Source: Bidens hawaiensis
Taxonomy: Eukaryota > Streptophyta > Magnoliopsida > Asterales > Asteraceae
Assembly (NCBI GenBank): GCA_021521415.1
Contig: JAIQDT010007605.1
Location: 62,001-126,000 of the forward strand
Length of the DNA: 64,000 bases
Reading direction: 5' to 3'
Shown here: piece after piece, positions 32,489 through 44,371 of the stretch
Numbering within the stretch: the stretch's first letter is position 1
Layout of the letters: the number at the start of each line of letters is the position of its first letter
Notes under the pieces: model-generated
Told to the model about the DNA's origin: nothing
The model's input: only the letters and a program-made list of their open reading frames with translations
Databases searched by the model: none
Position numbers and translations under genes: made by a program

Positions 32489-34087
32489 ACAAGTACAAAG
32501 CAGTACCACCACCTTTCAACAACAACTTTATGCCAAAAGTTGATAAAGAGAAAAGAAATGCATATCTACAACAATTCAAAGATGTTTTTCAAGAAAAAGA
32601 AGAAATTGTGGATTTGTATAAGAATGTTGAGGTGAGTGAAGAAGGAGAGTTTGTTGTGAATAAAGATTTGAAAGATGAAAAGTCAATTGGAGTTCAAGTC
32701 TCTAAAGATAACTTTGAATCAGATGATTTGAATCAAGATAACTTGAGTGATTTAAGTGATCAAATCACTGAAGAGGAAATCAAAGCTGCTGAAAGAGGAA
32801 GAAAATTCAAGAAACCAGAATCTATTGACAAACTTCCAAAGTATCCACCTGTCACATCAAGAATGAAGAAACAGAATGAAAGAACAAAGAGAGAACACGT
32901 GTCATTTGATATATGTGAAAAGAAGAATGTAAATTACAATGCTGTAAAGCCTCCAAGCAAAGAAGTATTGGAAAGAATAAAGAAGAACAACAAAAATAGG
33001 GTAAAAGAAATTGTGGATGTTGAAAACTTTATCCCTGTTTATCCTATTTTCTCAAGCATTGAAGACTTTGACATTGGAGAAGTAGGAACAATGGAGGAAT
33101 ATGAAAAGAGGATATCAAGACAAAGGGAAAGAATAGAGGAGAAACCTTTGAGCTTAAGGGAAATTGTCTTTGTTAAGGGTAAAGTGGAAAGAAGTGACAT
33201 AAGGATAGCTGAATTTGTTACCTTCTCAATTGATTTTGACAGTTTAAAAACTAAAAAGACAATTGGAGTTGATCCACCAAGACCAAGTGAAAGGTTCAAG
33301 AAAGGGGCTGATCATGAAAAATATAAAGGAAAGGTTTGGTGCAAAAAATGTGATGAATATGGTCATCACACAGATTCTTGCAATGAAAGACTCAAGTTCA
33401 AACCATTTCATGTCCCAAATGAAACAAAGTATGGACAAGACTTTGTAGCTTACAAAATGAAGTATGAAAAATATTTGGGTATGGGAAAAGTTTGTGAAGA
33501 GGAAGTTCTGAAGAATGAGAGCCAAAGGCATTCAATAAAAGCCAAGAAACATGTGGCTAAAGCCTGTTCAAAGGGGTAAATCACCTATGAAGTATGAGAG
33601 AAATGTCAAAAAGGACTCTCAACCCTTGAGAATCATTCCAAAAAGGGATACTCAATCTGTCAAATCTGATAGTTCTCAAGGATCATCAAGCAGTGAGAAG
33701 ATAAGAAGAAAAGATGCATATCCTAGAAATAAACCAACAGAACTCACTGGTGATGAAAAGTTTCTAATGAAACATGGATTTGAACCTGAAGGGTTTCTTT
33801 GGAAACCTAAAGCTGAAACTAAAGTTGAAACAATTGCTGATGTGAGAGACTACTCTGAAAAGAAAGACTATGTAGTGAATGAGTGTCTCACTGCATCAGA
33901 AGACTGTCTAAGCTCAACATCATTTGTTAAAACCCCAAGAGAGTGTGGTTATGAAACAGACAATTCAGACAATATAGTTTTCACTCATGAAGATCCTGAA
34001 CCAACAACACTCACTTCCCAAGCTGTGTCTGAAACTGAATCTGATGAGCTACAAGTTGATATAGCTTTCACTTCATCACTCAACTAA
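32489..34087 (+). pseudogene. Copia gag-pol linker with second CCHC knuckle
   Basis: The frame continues after the nested LTR element: 32489-33579, then with a frameshift near 33570 to 34087 (TAA). It is highly charged and repetitive (Lys/Glu-rich, likely coiled coils at 32560-33130). A second CCHC knuckle (CKKCDEYGHHTDSC, about 33340-33381) lies about 1.1 kb of coding sequence after the first. The second part is Ser/Lys-rich and then acidic. I do not recognise other domains; it leads to the protease. It is probably part of the gag or the spacer of one gag-pol frame. The upstream ORF start at 32416 belongs to the LTR of the nested element and is not a real start. Confidence 0.65.
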
Positions 34088-34104
34088 TCAAAACTTTTTC
34101 TTAT

Positions 34105-35915
34105 GTGCGGGAACAGTCCACTCCTCTGAATGACATATGGTACATGGATAGTGGTTGTTCTAGGCACATGACTTGTGACAAGAGGTCTCTTGTCAATTAT
34201 GAAGAAAAGTTTGAAGGTCCTGTAGCTTTTGGTAGTGTTGAAAATGGTGGAAAGATTGTTGGAAAAGGAATCTTAACAAATGGAAAAGTTTCATTTGATA
34301 ATGTATTTCATGTCGAAGGTCTTCAGTACAATCTACTGAGTATATCACAAATGTGTGATAAGGGATACAAAGTCAGTTTTGATGATTCACACTATTTCAT
34401 TCTAAAACCTGAGTTAGTGATTCCAACTGAAATGATTATGATGATGGCACCAAGAAATGGCAACTTGTATGAATTGAATATGAAAGAATCTGTTTCAAGA
34501 GGAGGTGCATGTTTTGTTTCCAAAGCCACTGAAAATGAATCAAAATTGTGGCATAGGAAACTGTGTCATGCGAACTTAAAGAACATGACTAGACTTTTCA
34601 AAGGTGAGCATGTCATAGGCTTACCTACAAGAGAGTTCAAATTGGAAGATCATTGTAATTCATGCCAAAAGGAAAAACAACACAAATCTACTCATAAGCC
34701 AAAGCTCATCAACTCAATTGATCAAGCACTTGAATTACTTCACATAGATCTCTTTGGTCCTGTGACTGTGCCAAGTATAGGGAAGAAAAGATATTTTCTT
34801 GTGATCATTGATGACTATTCAAGATATACTTGGGTTTATTTCCTAAGTACCAAGGATGAGACTGCAGAGTTGATTAAGGGTTGCGTAACAATGATTGAGA
34901 ATAAATTGAATAAGAAAGTTAAAATGATGAGAAGTGACAATGGTACTGAGTTCAAGAATGGAGTTATGTAAGAATTTTGTACAGTGAAGGGAATACTTCA
35001 ACAATACTCAGCTCCTAGAACTCCTGAACAAAATGGTGTTGCAGAAAGAAGAATAGAAACTTGATTGAAGCTGCAAGAACCATGTTGGCAGATGCTAACT
35101 TACCTGTCACTTTTTTGGGCTGAAGCCATAAATACAGCCTGCTATGTTCAGAACAGGGTACTTGTCAACAAAAGGCATAACAAAACTTCATATGAAATAT
35201 TTCACAACAGAAAGCCTTATATCAAGTTTTTCAAGCCCTTTGGATGCAAATGTTTTCTTCTGAACACTAGGGATTATTTGAACAAGTTTCAAACAAAATC
35301 TCTAGACTGTTTCTTGTTGGATATTCTGCACACTCAAAAGCTTGCAGAGTATATGTGAAAGACCACTTGAGTGTTATAGAATCATCTGACATCATTTTTA
35401 ATGAGAATCAATTCAATACAGTTGATGCTGCAGCATGGCTGTTTGATCATGAGAAGTTGATAAGGTCCTTCAAGATTTATCCTGAAGACTTTGATGACTC
35501 ATTCTACAAGACCAGTGTAGTTGATGAGAAAAGAAAGAAAACATTGGACTTGGAAGAATTATGGAAGAAGGTTGCCAGAAAAGAAAAGGAATATACTTTT
35601 GTAAAGAATTCCTCATGTGACATTGTTGAACAAGTTCAAGAAGATAATCAAGAAAACAATCACAGTCCTGAACATGATCATACTGAGATAAATCAAGACA
35701 ATCAAGATGTACAGAATGATCCAGTTCAGAATGAGGGAGACATAAGTAACCTGATGAATGAAGTAGAACCTGAAACTACTTCAAGATTTCAAGATCTATT
35801 TGAGAGACTGAATTTAGAAAACAATGGTGCATCAACTTCAGGACAGCATAATGATGAAGCACCGGAATTTCATGATGCAGAAACTGATTTGATCATTGAG
35901 GAACCAGATCTCTAG
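34105..35915 (+). pseudogene. Copia protease and integrase
   Basis: The protease motif 'WYMDSGCSRHMT' (about 34138-34173) carries the catalytic Asp. The pre-integrase and zinc-binding domain follows (LWHRKLCHANLKNM at about 34546, 'CNSCQKEKQHKS' near 34657). The integrase core has 'HIDLFGPV' and 'MRSDNGTEF' (two catalytic Asp), then 'PEQNGVAERR' with the catalytic Glu (about 35023-35050). The frame is broken by TAA at 34969-34971, a 1-base loss near 35054 offset by a 1-base gain in the T run near 35110, another shift near 35310, and TAG at 35913-35915. The C-terminal linker is rich in Glu/Asp/Asn/Gln. It would mature the polyprotein and integrate cDNA; this copy cannot make an intact product. 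Confidence 0.85.
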
Positions 35916-37619
35916 GAAACAAATCTTGACACAAATTTGTCTACAAATATGATTGTACAAACGCCTTATGTGGAAAAGAATCATCCTTCTGAAAACATCA
36001 TTGGAGATTTGCATGAAAGAGTTACAAGAAGTCATTCTGAAATTGCAAACATCTGTCTTTACTCCTGCTTTCTATCCCAAATAGAGCCAAAGAACATTGC
36101 TCAAGCACTGAAAGACAATAGTTGGGTGGAAGCAATGCAAGAGGAACTGGCACAGTTCAGAGACCTACATGTGTGGGATCTTGTTGATAGGCCAAGAGAC
36201 AGATACGCAATAGGAACCAAATGGGTTTTTAGGAACAAAAGGGATGAAAGGGGTTTGGTGATTAAGAACAAAGCTAGACTTGTGGCACTGGGATGTCTTC
36301 AAGAAAAAGGAATAGACTTTGAGGAAGTCTTTGCACCTGTTGCAAGACTTGAAGCTATCAGGATCTTTCTTGCATATGCTGCCTCAAAGAACATTAAAGT
36401 GTTACAGCTTGATGTTAAGTCTGCATTTCTAAATGGAAAGATTGATGAAGAGGTGTATATAGCTCAACCTCCAGGTTTTGAGGATCCAATGTATCCAAAT
36501 AGGGTGTATAAGCTAAACAAAGCCCTTTATGGATTGCATCAGGCTCCTAGAGCATGGTATGATGAGCTTTCAAATCATCAACTTGAAAATGGTTTTAAAA
36601 GTGGAGCCATTGACAAGACACTCTTCTACAAAAGAAAGGGATCAGACTTGCTTCTGTTACAAGTGTATGTGGATGATATCATCTTTGGATCTACAAATGA
36701 ACAAATGTTCATGGAGTTTGAAGGGGTAATGAAGTCCAAATACAACATGAGCTCTATGGGAGAAATGAACTTCTTTCTTGGATTACAAGTTCAACAGAAA
36801 GCTGAAGGGATCTTCATTCACCAAAATAAATATGTGCAAGACATCTTGAACAAGTTCAACTGTCATGAATACAAAACAGCTTCAACTCCAATGGACACCA
36901 AAGAAAAGATGATTGCAGATGAAAATGGGGGAGCCTGTGGATGAACATGGATATAGAGCCAAAATTGGATCTCTGATGTATCTGACTGCAACAAGAGCAG
37001 ATATCATGTTTGCTGTATGTGTGTGTGCAAGATTCCAATCAAGTCCAAAAGTCTCCCACATGAATGCTCTTAAAAGAATATTCAGATATTTGAAGGGAAG
37101 ACCAGACTTAGGAATTTGGAATCCAAAGAACCAATCTTTTCATCTGATTGAATATGCAGACAGTGATTATGATGGCTGTAACATGAGTATAAAGTCAACC
37201 TCAGGAGGATGTCAATTTTTGGGTGAAAGACTAGTGTCATGGCAATGCAAGAAGCAGACTATTGTCTCAATCTCTACTACAGAAGCTGAATATGTTGATG
37301 CATCTGCCTGCTGTACACAAGTTCTATGATTCAAAATCAGATGCTGGACTATGGTTTGAATTTTCTGAACACCCCTATTCTTATTGACAATACTGCTGCA
37401 TATTTTACTGTTAAGAATCCAGTTCAACATTCTAAAACTAAGCACATTGAAATCAGACATCACTTCATAAGAGATTGCAGTGAAAAAGGTTTGATTGAAA
37501 TGCAAAGAGTTGATACAAGTGAAAATTTGGCTGACCTATTCACCAAACCACTTGATAGAACCAGGTTCAAGTTTCTTCTGAAAGCCCTGGGATTGATCAA
37601 CCTGATGAAATCTGATTAA
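35916..37619 (+). pseudogene. Copia reverse transcriptase and RNase H
   Basis: RVT_2 domain: '[13 protein letters not shown]', '[14 protein letters not shown]', '[20 protein letters not shown]', '[14 protein letters not shown]', then the catalytic '[15 protein letters not shown]' with YVDD at about 36666-36677. After a 1-base gain in a G run near 36926-36931, the frame resumes with 'EHGYRAKIGSLMYLTATRAD' and RNase H ('EYADSDYDGC', 'SISTTEAEYVDAS'). A 1-base loss near 37329 precedes the last segment ('ADLFTKPLDRTRF'). It terminates TAA 37617-37619, the usual end of Copia pol. Catalytic residues remain legible, so inactivation is by frame loss. Confidence 0.88.
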
Positions 37620-40600
37620 GGATGTGTGCCTAGTTGTGTGCCTCTATGTGCTAACTAATTATTCTGTTAGAGGTCACACATAATGAATGATAAGTGAATA
37701 TGCTTGATTATGATGCTTGATATGTTAACTGTTATGTGCTTTAACTGATTTTTTCTGCAAAGTTTAACATGATTGATTTGTTTAAAATGTGTGCATGCTT
37801 ATCAGTTGATGTGCATTTGTGATGTTAGAATTAGTGTTCTTGTTATGAAATTACTTATTAATAAAAGCTTATCTGACATCACTGCTTAATTGCTTGAATA
37901 TGTGTTTTATCTGATCTTCTAATGTTATTAAGATAGAATAGACTTTGAATGTTAGTACTGTCTACTTGTCTTGATGATATCATGTTTGATTAAGATTTGA
38001 TTATATGTTACAACTGTTTGTGTCAAATGAGTCTTATGTCAAAATTAAGTGATAAAATGAAATTTTCTAATGAATTTTGCATAAATACTTTATTTTGGTC
38101 AAAACATGAGCAAGTTGATTAATGGTGTAGAGATATGATAAGATTATTCAGTTCAAGCTTTATAGAAGCTTAAAAGAAGGATTTTTTATGAAAAATCTCA
38201 AAAGAAATTACTTTTGCTGAAAATTATGTCATTTGCACAAGTCTAAGGAACATGTACTTGTATATGTTTGGTCCTATCATCTACTTGTAGATTGAAAGGA
38301 TAGCCATTAATCCAAAGGCTGAAAGCATTTGGGGCAATTGTAATTTATTCTTTCACTTAAAACTATGCCATTGACTCTAAGCCTAAGGTACATATGCATA
38401 TGTATGTGTTTGGTCCTGCAGACTACCTGTAGACTGCCAGGATAGCCATTAACCTGGAAGCTAAGAGTAATTGGGGTGATTGAATATGTTATATGGGAAA
38501 TAATAGTACATTGACTATTTAGCCAATCATATGGATTTAATAAGCTGAAAGGGCCTTAGTATAGTCATTAACGTGTATGGTTGCTTTCTCATGATGATGT
38601 AAAATCTAAGGTGATATAAACATAATGAATATGCTAATCTTTATGTGGAGATACATAGTTGTCTTTGCATGTCTCAAGAAAAATCTCTCAAATGATAGGC
38701 AGAAAAGTGATTACCCAGTCATACACAAGCCTGTTGTTATTTGGTTAACCAAAAATGAAACATCTTTAAATATGACAAAGAACATGTGTTAGAAAATTTG
38801 AGAAAATATCAAAAACAAGGGGAAGAATGAATAAATCAACCAAAAGTTGATAAGTGTTTTAAATATTTTATCAAACAAGAGGGTTACAACTAAGAACTAC
38901 AAAGATGTTGACAAAATCTGTCTCATCTTGAATGAAAGGCCTGTTATTTAACTGTAAGTCCAACGTTCAACATCTATATATGTTTGAAAATCAAAAATCC
39001 AAAAAAAATCCAATAAGTTCTGTCATACAAAAACAATTTTTGACCAAATACAGGAGGTTGGAGTCAAATTGGGGTGATCTGGGGAAAGCCAAATAAGCTT
39101 TGAGAAGACATATGAGGCATCATAGCACAGTGTTCACCATTAATGCATTATGCTACTAAATGAACCTTAATCATATCACCAAAGAGATGAAACTCATGCT
39201 AAGTTGATACCGGCTGTTAACCTATCTAAGCTGTCATAATAATGCTGAGAATGAAGTATTGAGAAAGCTACTTAGTCAATATGATCCCATTCTTGAGATC
39301 TTTTCAGAAAATGGAACAAATTGTTTTGAAATGAAATACAACTGAAATTTGATCTCTAAATGCACCATTTGCTCTTAAACTATGATCTCTAATAAAAAAT
39401 ATATTCTGACAAAGTGGTTTAAGTTAAAAAGTGTTGCATTTTGCCTAATAGGTTGAATATGTTAGTTCGGGTAAGGTTTGATGTTTTATAAACTTTCCGG
39501 GCACAAAACAGTTGAATATGTTTGAATATGTTAGTTCGGGTAAGGTTTGATTGCTTTATGACCTTTCCGGGCAAGCTTAGTCATTTTTTACTAAGTTTAT
39601 GACTTTCGGGCATGCTTTGAAGTGTTTACACTGTACGGGTAGAGTACACCGTTGTACTCATTTCCCGAGCAAGCTTGAAGTCTTGAAATGATTATGTGTT
39701 ATAGCTAGCTTTTAACAAGAAATTCTTGTTCTGGGCAAGCTTTGCATTGTATATGCTGATTGTTATTTCAAGCAAACTTTGTGAACTTAGATTAGTACAC
39801 CAAGTAAGCTTTGTGATTTGTGTGAATATGTTGTTAGGAAAGGTTTGTTAACCTTTCCGGGCACACTTAGATACTATTATTTAAGTTTGTCATTTTCGGG
39901 TATGGTTTGACATGTTGACATTTCTTGAGTAAACTAAACTGTTTAGTTTAGTTCTCAGGCATACCTGATGATTGATTATGTGTATCCGAGTAAGCTTACT
40001 ACTAACTTAGGTGTTTTGGGCAAGCTATTTGATATTATAGACTATAGCGCACTTAAATGTTTATGTGTTTTAATTTCATACCTAGCATGCTCTGTGATAT
40101 TAGTGTTTATGACTTCTTTGAAATTACAAGTGTTTCCGGGCAAACTTTGTATTCCGGGCACACTTTATATTTCGGGTACACTTTTGTTCCCTCAATATAC
40201 TTGGTAATTTCAAAACTTGACTTTCCGAGTACAGTGTCTGCTAGAAGTCCTTTTCTGGCACACTTTGTACTCTAGGAAGGTTATTCGGGTATACTTTGGA
40301 TAAGAATGTTGTTCGGGCACATTATGCATAAAGAAGGTTGCTTGGGCACAATGTGCTTCCAAGTATACTTGATTGAATATGTTTCTTAGTATGTTTGTTC
40401 AAATATGATAGGGTTTATGCTAGATTAAGTCAATTAATTTGAATTCAAGAAATTTATACAGGAATCTTACTTGATTCCTAGTAAGAATGATTATTTGATA
40501 TTTCATACTTGATTATTTGCCTTGTGATTAATTTCTCAAGAAATCTAGTATTTCGGGTAAGCTTTCATCATAGTGTCTTGACTTTAAAATACTTACCTTG

Positions 40601-40704
40601 ACCAAGCAAGGTTTGATGTTTTTCGGGTAAGCTTTGTGTAAATGGAAGTATACCGAGTAGACTTTGGATATATTAAACATTCCGAGTAAGGTTTTATTAA
40701 CATA
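37620..40704 (+). other. Copia pol-to-env-position spacer, non-coding, with motif array
   Basis: No protein is recognisable. Around 38244 and 38394 a ~150 bp segment is duplicated with divergence ('tatgtttggtcct', 'gatagccattaa'). From about 39470 to 40690 a degenerate motif cgggcaaggtttg / cgggtaagctttg recurs about twenty times with 30-70 bp spacing, resembling motifs in the element's LTR. The spacer is cut by a Helitron at 40705. Confidence 0.6.
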
Positions 40705-43700
40705 CTAGGTTATTGGCCCGTGTACTACACGAGTGGAAATATAGAAATCGTCTAACAAACACGTTTAATATGAAAGGACAACATAATTTGTAATATGTTT
40801 TTTTTGGGACGGCAACCTGATATTTAGTTGCAAATAAGACTGGTATGAAATAAATGATTGTCAAACATAAAGTTAAACCAAAATAACATTCAAAGTGCAA
40901 TATTTAGAAACATAATCAAAAGTTGAAAATATAAAATTCATAAACTACAAAATACTTCCTTATAAACCTTATTTGTTGTTTTATTTGTAAGTTTACCTTC
41001 CATGTCTAATATAAGTATTTTAACACTCTTAACTCTTGATAAAGCGTCTCTCATGTATATGTCAACTCCTGCTAGAGACTGATCATTGCAAAACAAACCG
41101 TAGCTAGATACTACATTCTTTTCAATTTAAATGGAAGTTTCTTTTAATCCTAATGAAACCTTCCTAACAATCAACACCATGTTCTCACCAAGATAAATAT
41201 TATACTTTGGAATACAAGCCTAGCCTTGCTAACATAAACCTGAATTCAGTTACCTGTTATAGAATTAATGTAACAAAAAAACGTGTAAATAAAAATTAAA
41301 AAGTAATAATTAGAATGTGTAAGTAATAACGAATGCAAAACTATTTTGTTGTTTTGTTTGTAACTTTACGTTGCTTATACAAAATTAGTATTTTAAGTTT
41401 GCCTTACTATTGATAAGGCTACATAGGTCATGTGTAAAAACCATGTAGTATATGATAACTCTTGTTAGAGAATGGCCTTAACTTTTGTTGATGGTTATTG
41501 CAAAACAAACTACAACGGGAAACCATCTTCTCTTAAACTTCATCCAAAAAACATGTAGAAAAATGCATATATAAGTGAAATTAAACTGCTAAGTGATTTA
41601 TTAAACATGCATGTAATTACAAACATACCATCTTCATCAAGTTGTCCAAGTTCTAACTACTCTCTCAAAGTGCAGACGTAATGTAAAATTAGCAATCTAT
41701 ATAACATTATCAAACGAATAAAAAATTCACACAATTAATGAATAAAGTAATTGGCAGTAGATTAACAAAAGATACAATGATTTTCAAATCAGCATGAATG
41801 CTATTAGTAATAATCTATTACCACTTTGTAGATAACGTACATGAATAAGCTTGGATTGATGACGTCGTTGAGGAACGTTCAAGGTTAAAACCTGATATTT
41901 TACAAGGTTAAACATAGAAAAATATTTAAATGCAAAACATAGAAAATCATAAATGTATGTAATTACCCCCACCATGTTACTAAAGATGGTGACAGTAGCT
42001 GAGAGTCAAAAGGACAATTGTAAAATCTAACATGTTTAGCTAAGATAGCCTTCATAAATCTTTGTCTCTTCTCAAGCTTGGATTGATGATGTCGTTGAGG
42101 AACGTTCAAGGTTAAAACTTGATATTTTACAAGGTTAAACATAGAAAAATATTTAAATGCAAAACATAGAAAATCATAAATGTATGTAATTACCCCCACC
42201 ATGTTACTAAAGATGGTGACAGTAGCTGAGAGTCAAAAGGACAATTGTAAAATCTAACATGTTGAGCTAAGATAGCCTTCATAAATCTTTGTCTCTTCTC
42301 CAAACCTGCATATGTTAAACGTAAGTTGAATCAAATGACTCAAAATATCCTTTAATGGCAAAAAACACATAAGTTCTTCAAATGCTAAAAAAATCAAAGA
42401 TTAAAAGAGATTACTTGGTTACTTGTTATAATATTCCAAAACTTGAGGTGTTTCCAAATGACCTGATAGTTTTTGTAAACTGGTAGAAAAGAGCTTCCAC
42501 TTTGCACATGTGAAAACAGAATTTGAATTGTTAGATTAAAAGGAAAGTGTAAATATAGTAAATGTAAGGAAAAAAATTAGGGATTTAAAATATGTAAATC
42601 ATAATTGATATATACTTAATTTGGTAGTAATAACCGAATGTAATTAGGGATTGCTTAATTAATAACACAATAACAATAATAAGTCATAACTCATAAATTA
42701 TATTAGAAGTCATCATTACAAAATTAGACACATTAAGTTTATTTTAGAATCAGTTACATATTAAAAATTGAATATTTAACAAAAATAATAATTGACCGAA
42801 ATAAACATAGGAAACATATGAATATGATCAATATGAATCAATATACTAAAATGGCCGATTCATGTTTACAAAATTATACAAACTAAGTTGAATTTGAATT
42901 CAATTTGAAATCCGTATAAAATTTTTAACTTATAGTAATGATATGAATTAATGAAAATCAATTACTGTTATGTAAATTTGGTAAAAATTAAACATTAAAC
43001 AACTTAAAATACTAACAAATACAATAATTTATTAGAAAACATATCAATTAACAATTACACATAACACATTCAAAAGATAACACCTACCATAATTTTTGTA
43101 CGTAAACAATTAGACATTAAACATTAAACATACGAAACATATCAATTAACATAAACAATTAACAATTCAACATAATAACCTAAGAATGTTAAATAATAAC
43201 CTAGGTTAATAATGTAAAAGATATGTTAAAAAAATTACATTAAACATTAACAATTGCAGTCAATTATACATTAAACCTAGCATTTGAATGTAAAATAATA
43301 ACCTAGATTAATATGTAAATATAATACTAACCATTGATGTTAAGATACTAACCTAACAATGTAAAATACTAACCATCACTGTGAAGATATGATTATCAAT
43401 AGTCATGGATCTTCTAAAATCCTTTAACGGAAATAATGAAATCAATCGTTATTATCAATTAACGGACGGTTTGTTTAACCGTGGATGGCACGATTTATAA
43501 TCTGAAATCAGGTGGCGATTTGATATGAAGAACCGAATATATTTGATATGAAGAACCGAATATAATAATTATCCGATTGATATCCAATAATGGCCGATTG
43601 AATGGAGGTTTGGTTGATTAGGTTAAGCGGTTTAGTATGAAAGAGAGATAAGGGGAGAAGAAATAGAACTGACTTGAGGAAGAAAGAAAATAAAATTGAA

Positions 43701-43888
43701 AACCGGGTTTTAGTGATTGATCGTAAAAATAAATATGTTAATTAAGTATTTTAAATATTAGTATTTTTGATTTATTTTATTGGTAAGAAAAATAGAGAAG
43801 TGGTAGTTATATTTGGAAAATAATGAAATCGTTCAATAGGAAGGGGCCATGTGGAGGCAAAGTAATTTGTTTTAATAGTATAGTAGGA
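40705..43888 (-). mobile_element. Helitron, decayed
   Basis: Minus orientation. The 3' end has hairpin ctcgtgtagtacacggg (40717-40733) 8 bases before CTAG (40705-40708), then T, the Helitron 3' signature. The 5' end is TCCTACTATACTATTAAAAC (right edge 43888), close to the usual plant Helitron start TC...TATACTATTAAA. The base preceding the TC is T where A is expected. The interior is AT-rich and holds a 227 bp tandem duplication (41847-42073, 42074-42300). Minus-strand frames there (41784-42202, and about 42410-42520) weakly resemble an RPA-like single-strand-binding protein as carried by plant Helitrons, but this is not secure. No Rep/helicase is legible. Confidence 0.6.
41847..42300. repeat. 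227 bp tandem duplication in Helitron
   Basis: Two nearly identical copies starting aagcttggattgatga at 41847 and 42074. They explain the twin minus-strand ORFs at 41784-41975 and 41963-42202. Confidence 0.92.
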
Positions 43889-43991
43889 AATGGTAATAAA
43901 TGTTTTTAATATATCAAGTGGATAATGTTACTATTTGACAGCTAATAACTCACAAAATGACAAAAAGCATTTAAAACCCACTTTCAAAAGG

Positions 43992-44144
43992 TATATAAGA
44001 GGGAGTTAGGCAAAATTTTCAATATTACTTTTCCCTCTCTCTCTTTCCACTGCAACTGCTTACTCACAAAGAAACCTAAACCGACTTATCACATTCATTA
44101 TTAATCCAAACCCTAACTTGAATTAGCCCTCTAATTCCGAATCG
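43992..44144 (+). promoter_or_regulatory. putative promoter and leader of the env-position ORF
   Basis: TATA box tatataa (43992-43998) is followed about 35 bases later by a pyrimidine patch (ttttccctctctctctttcc, 44030-44049), a usual plant core-promoter layout. The leader is AC-rich ('aaacctaaaccgac', 'ccaaaccctaac') and ends at a splice donor cg|gtaagt (44145). This is a sequence pattern only; no transcript evidence is available. Confidence 0.5.
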
Positions 44145-44369
44145 GTAAGTAATAATAATGTGCTTTCCGATCACGATTAGACGAAAATGGGCTTTGATTA
44201 TGTTTCCGATTACTAATATTCTGTTTCTGTGTTTAGGTTATAAATTTGTCGAAGAACAGGTTCTTAATGAAATTTCTTTCTTTTTCTTCATTTTTATACC
44301 TTGAAATTACTTAAATTTGTGAGCTTTATAACTAACTTTACTTTGAATATGTTTAATTATGTTGTTCAG
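44145..44369 (+). other. putative 5' UTR intron of the env-position ORF
   Basis: Donor gtaagt at 44145-44150, T-rich body, acceptor gttgttcag ending 44369, two bases before ATG 44372. Length is 225 bp. Both splice sites match plant consensus well. Confidence 0.5.
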
Positions 44370-44371
44370 AT

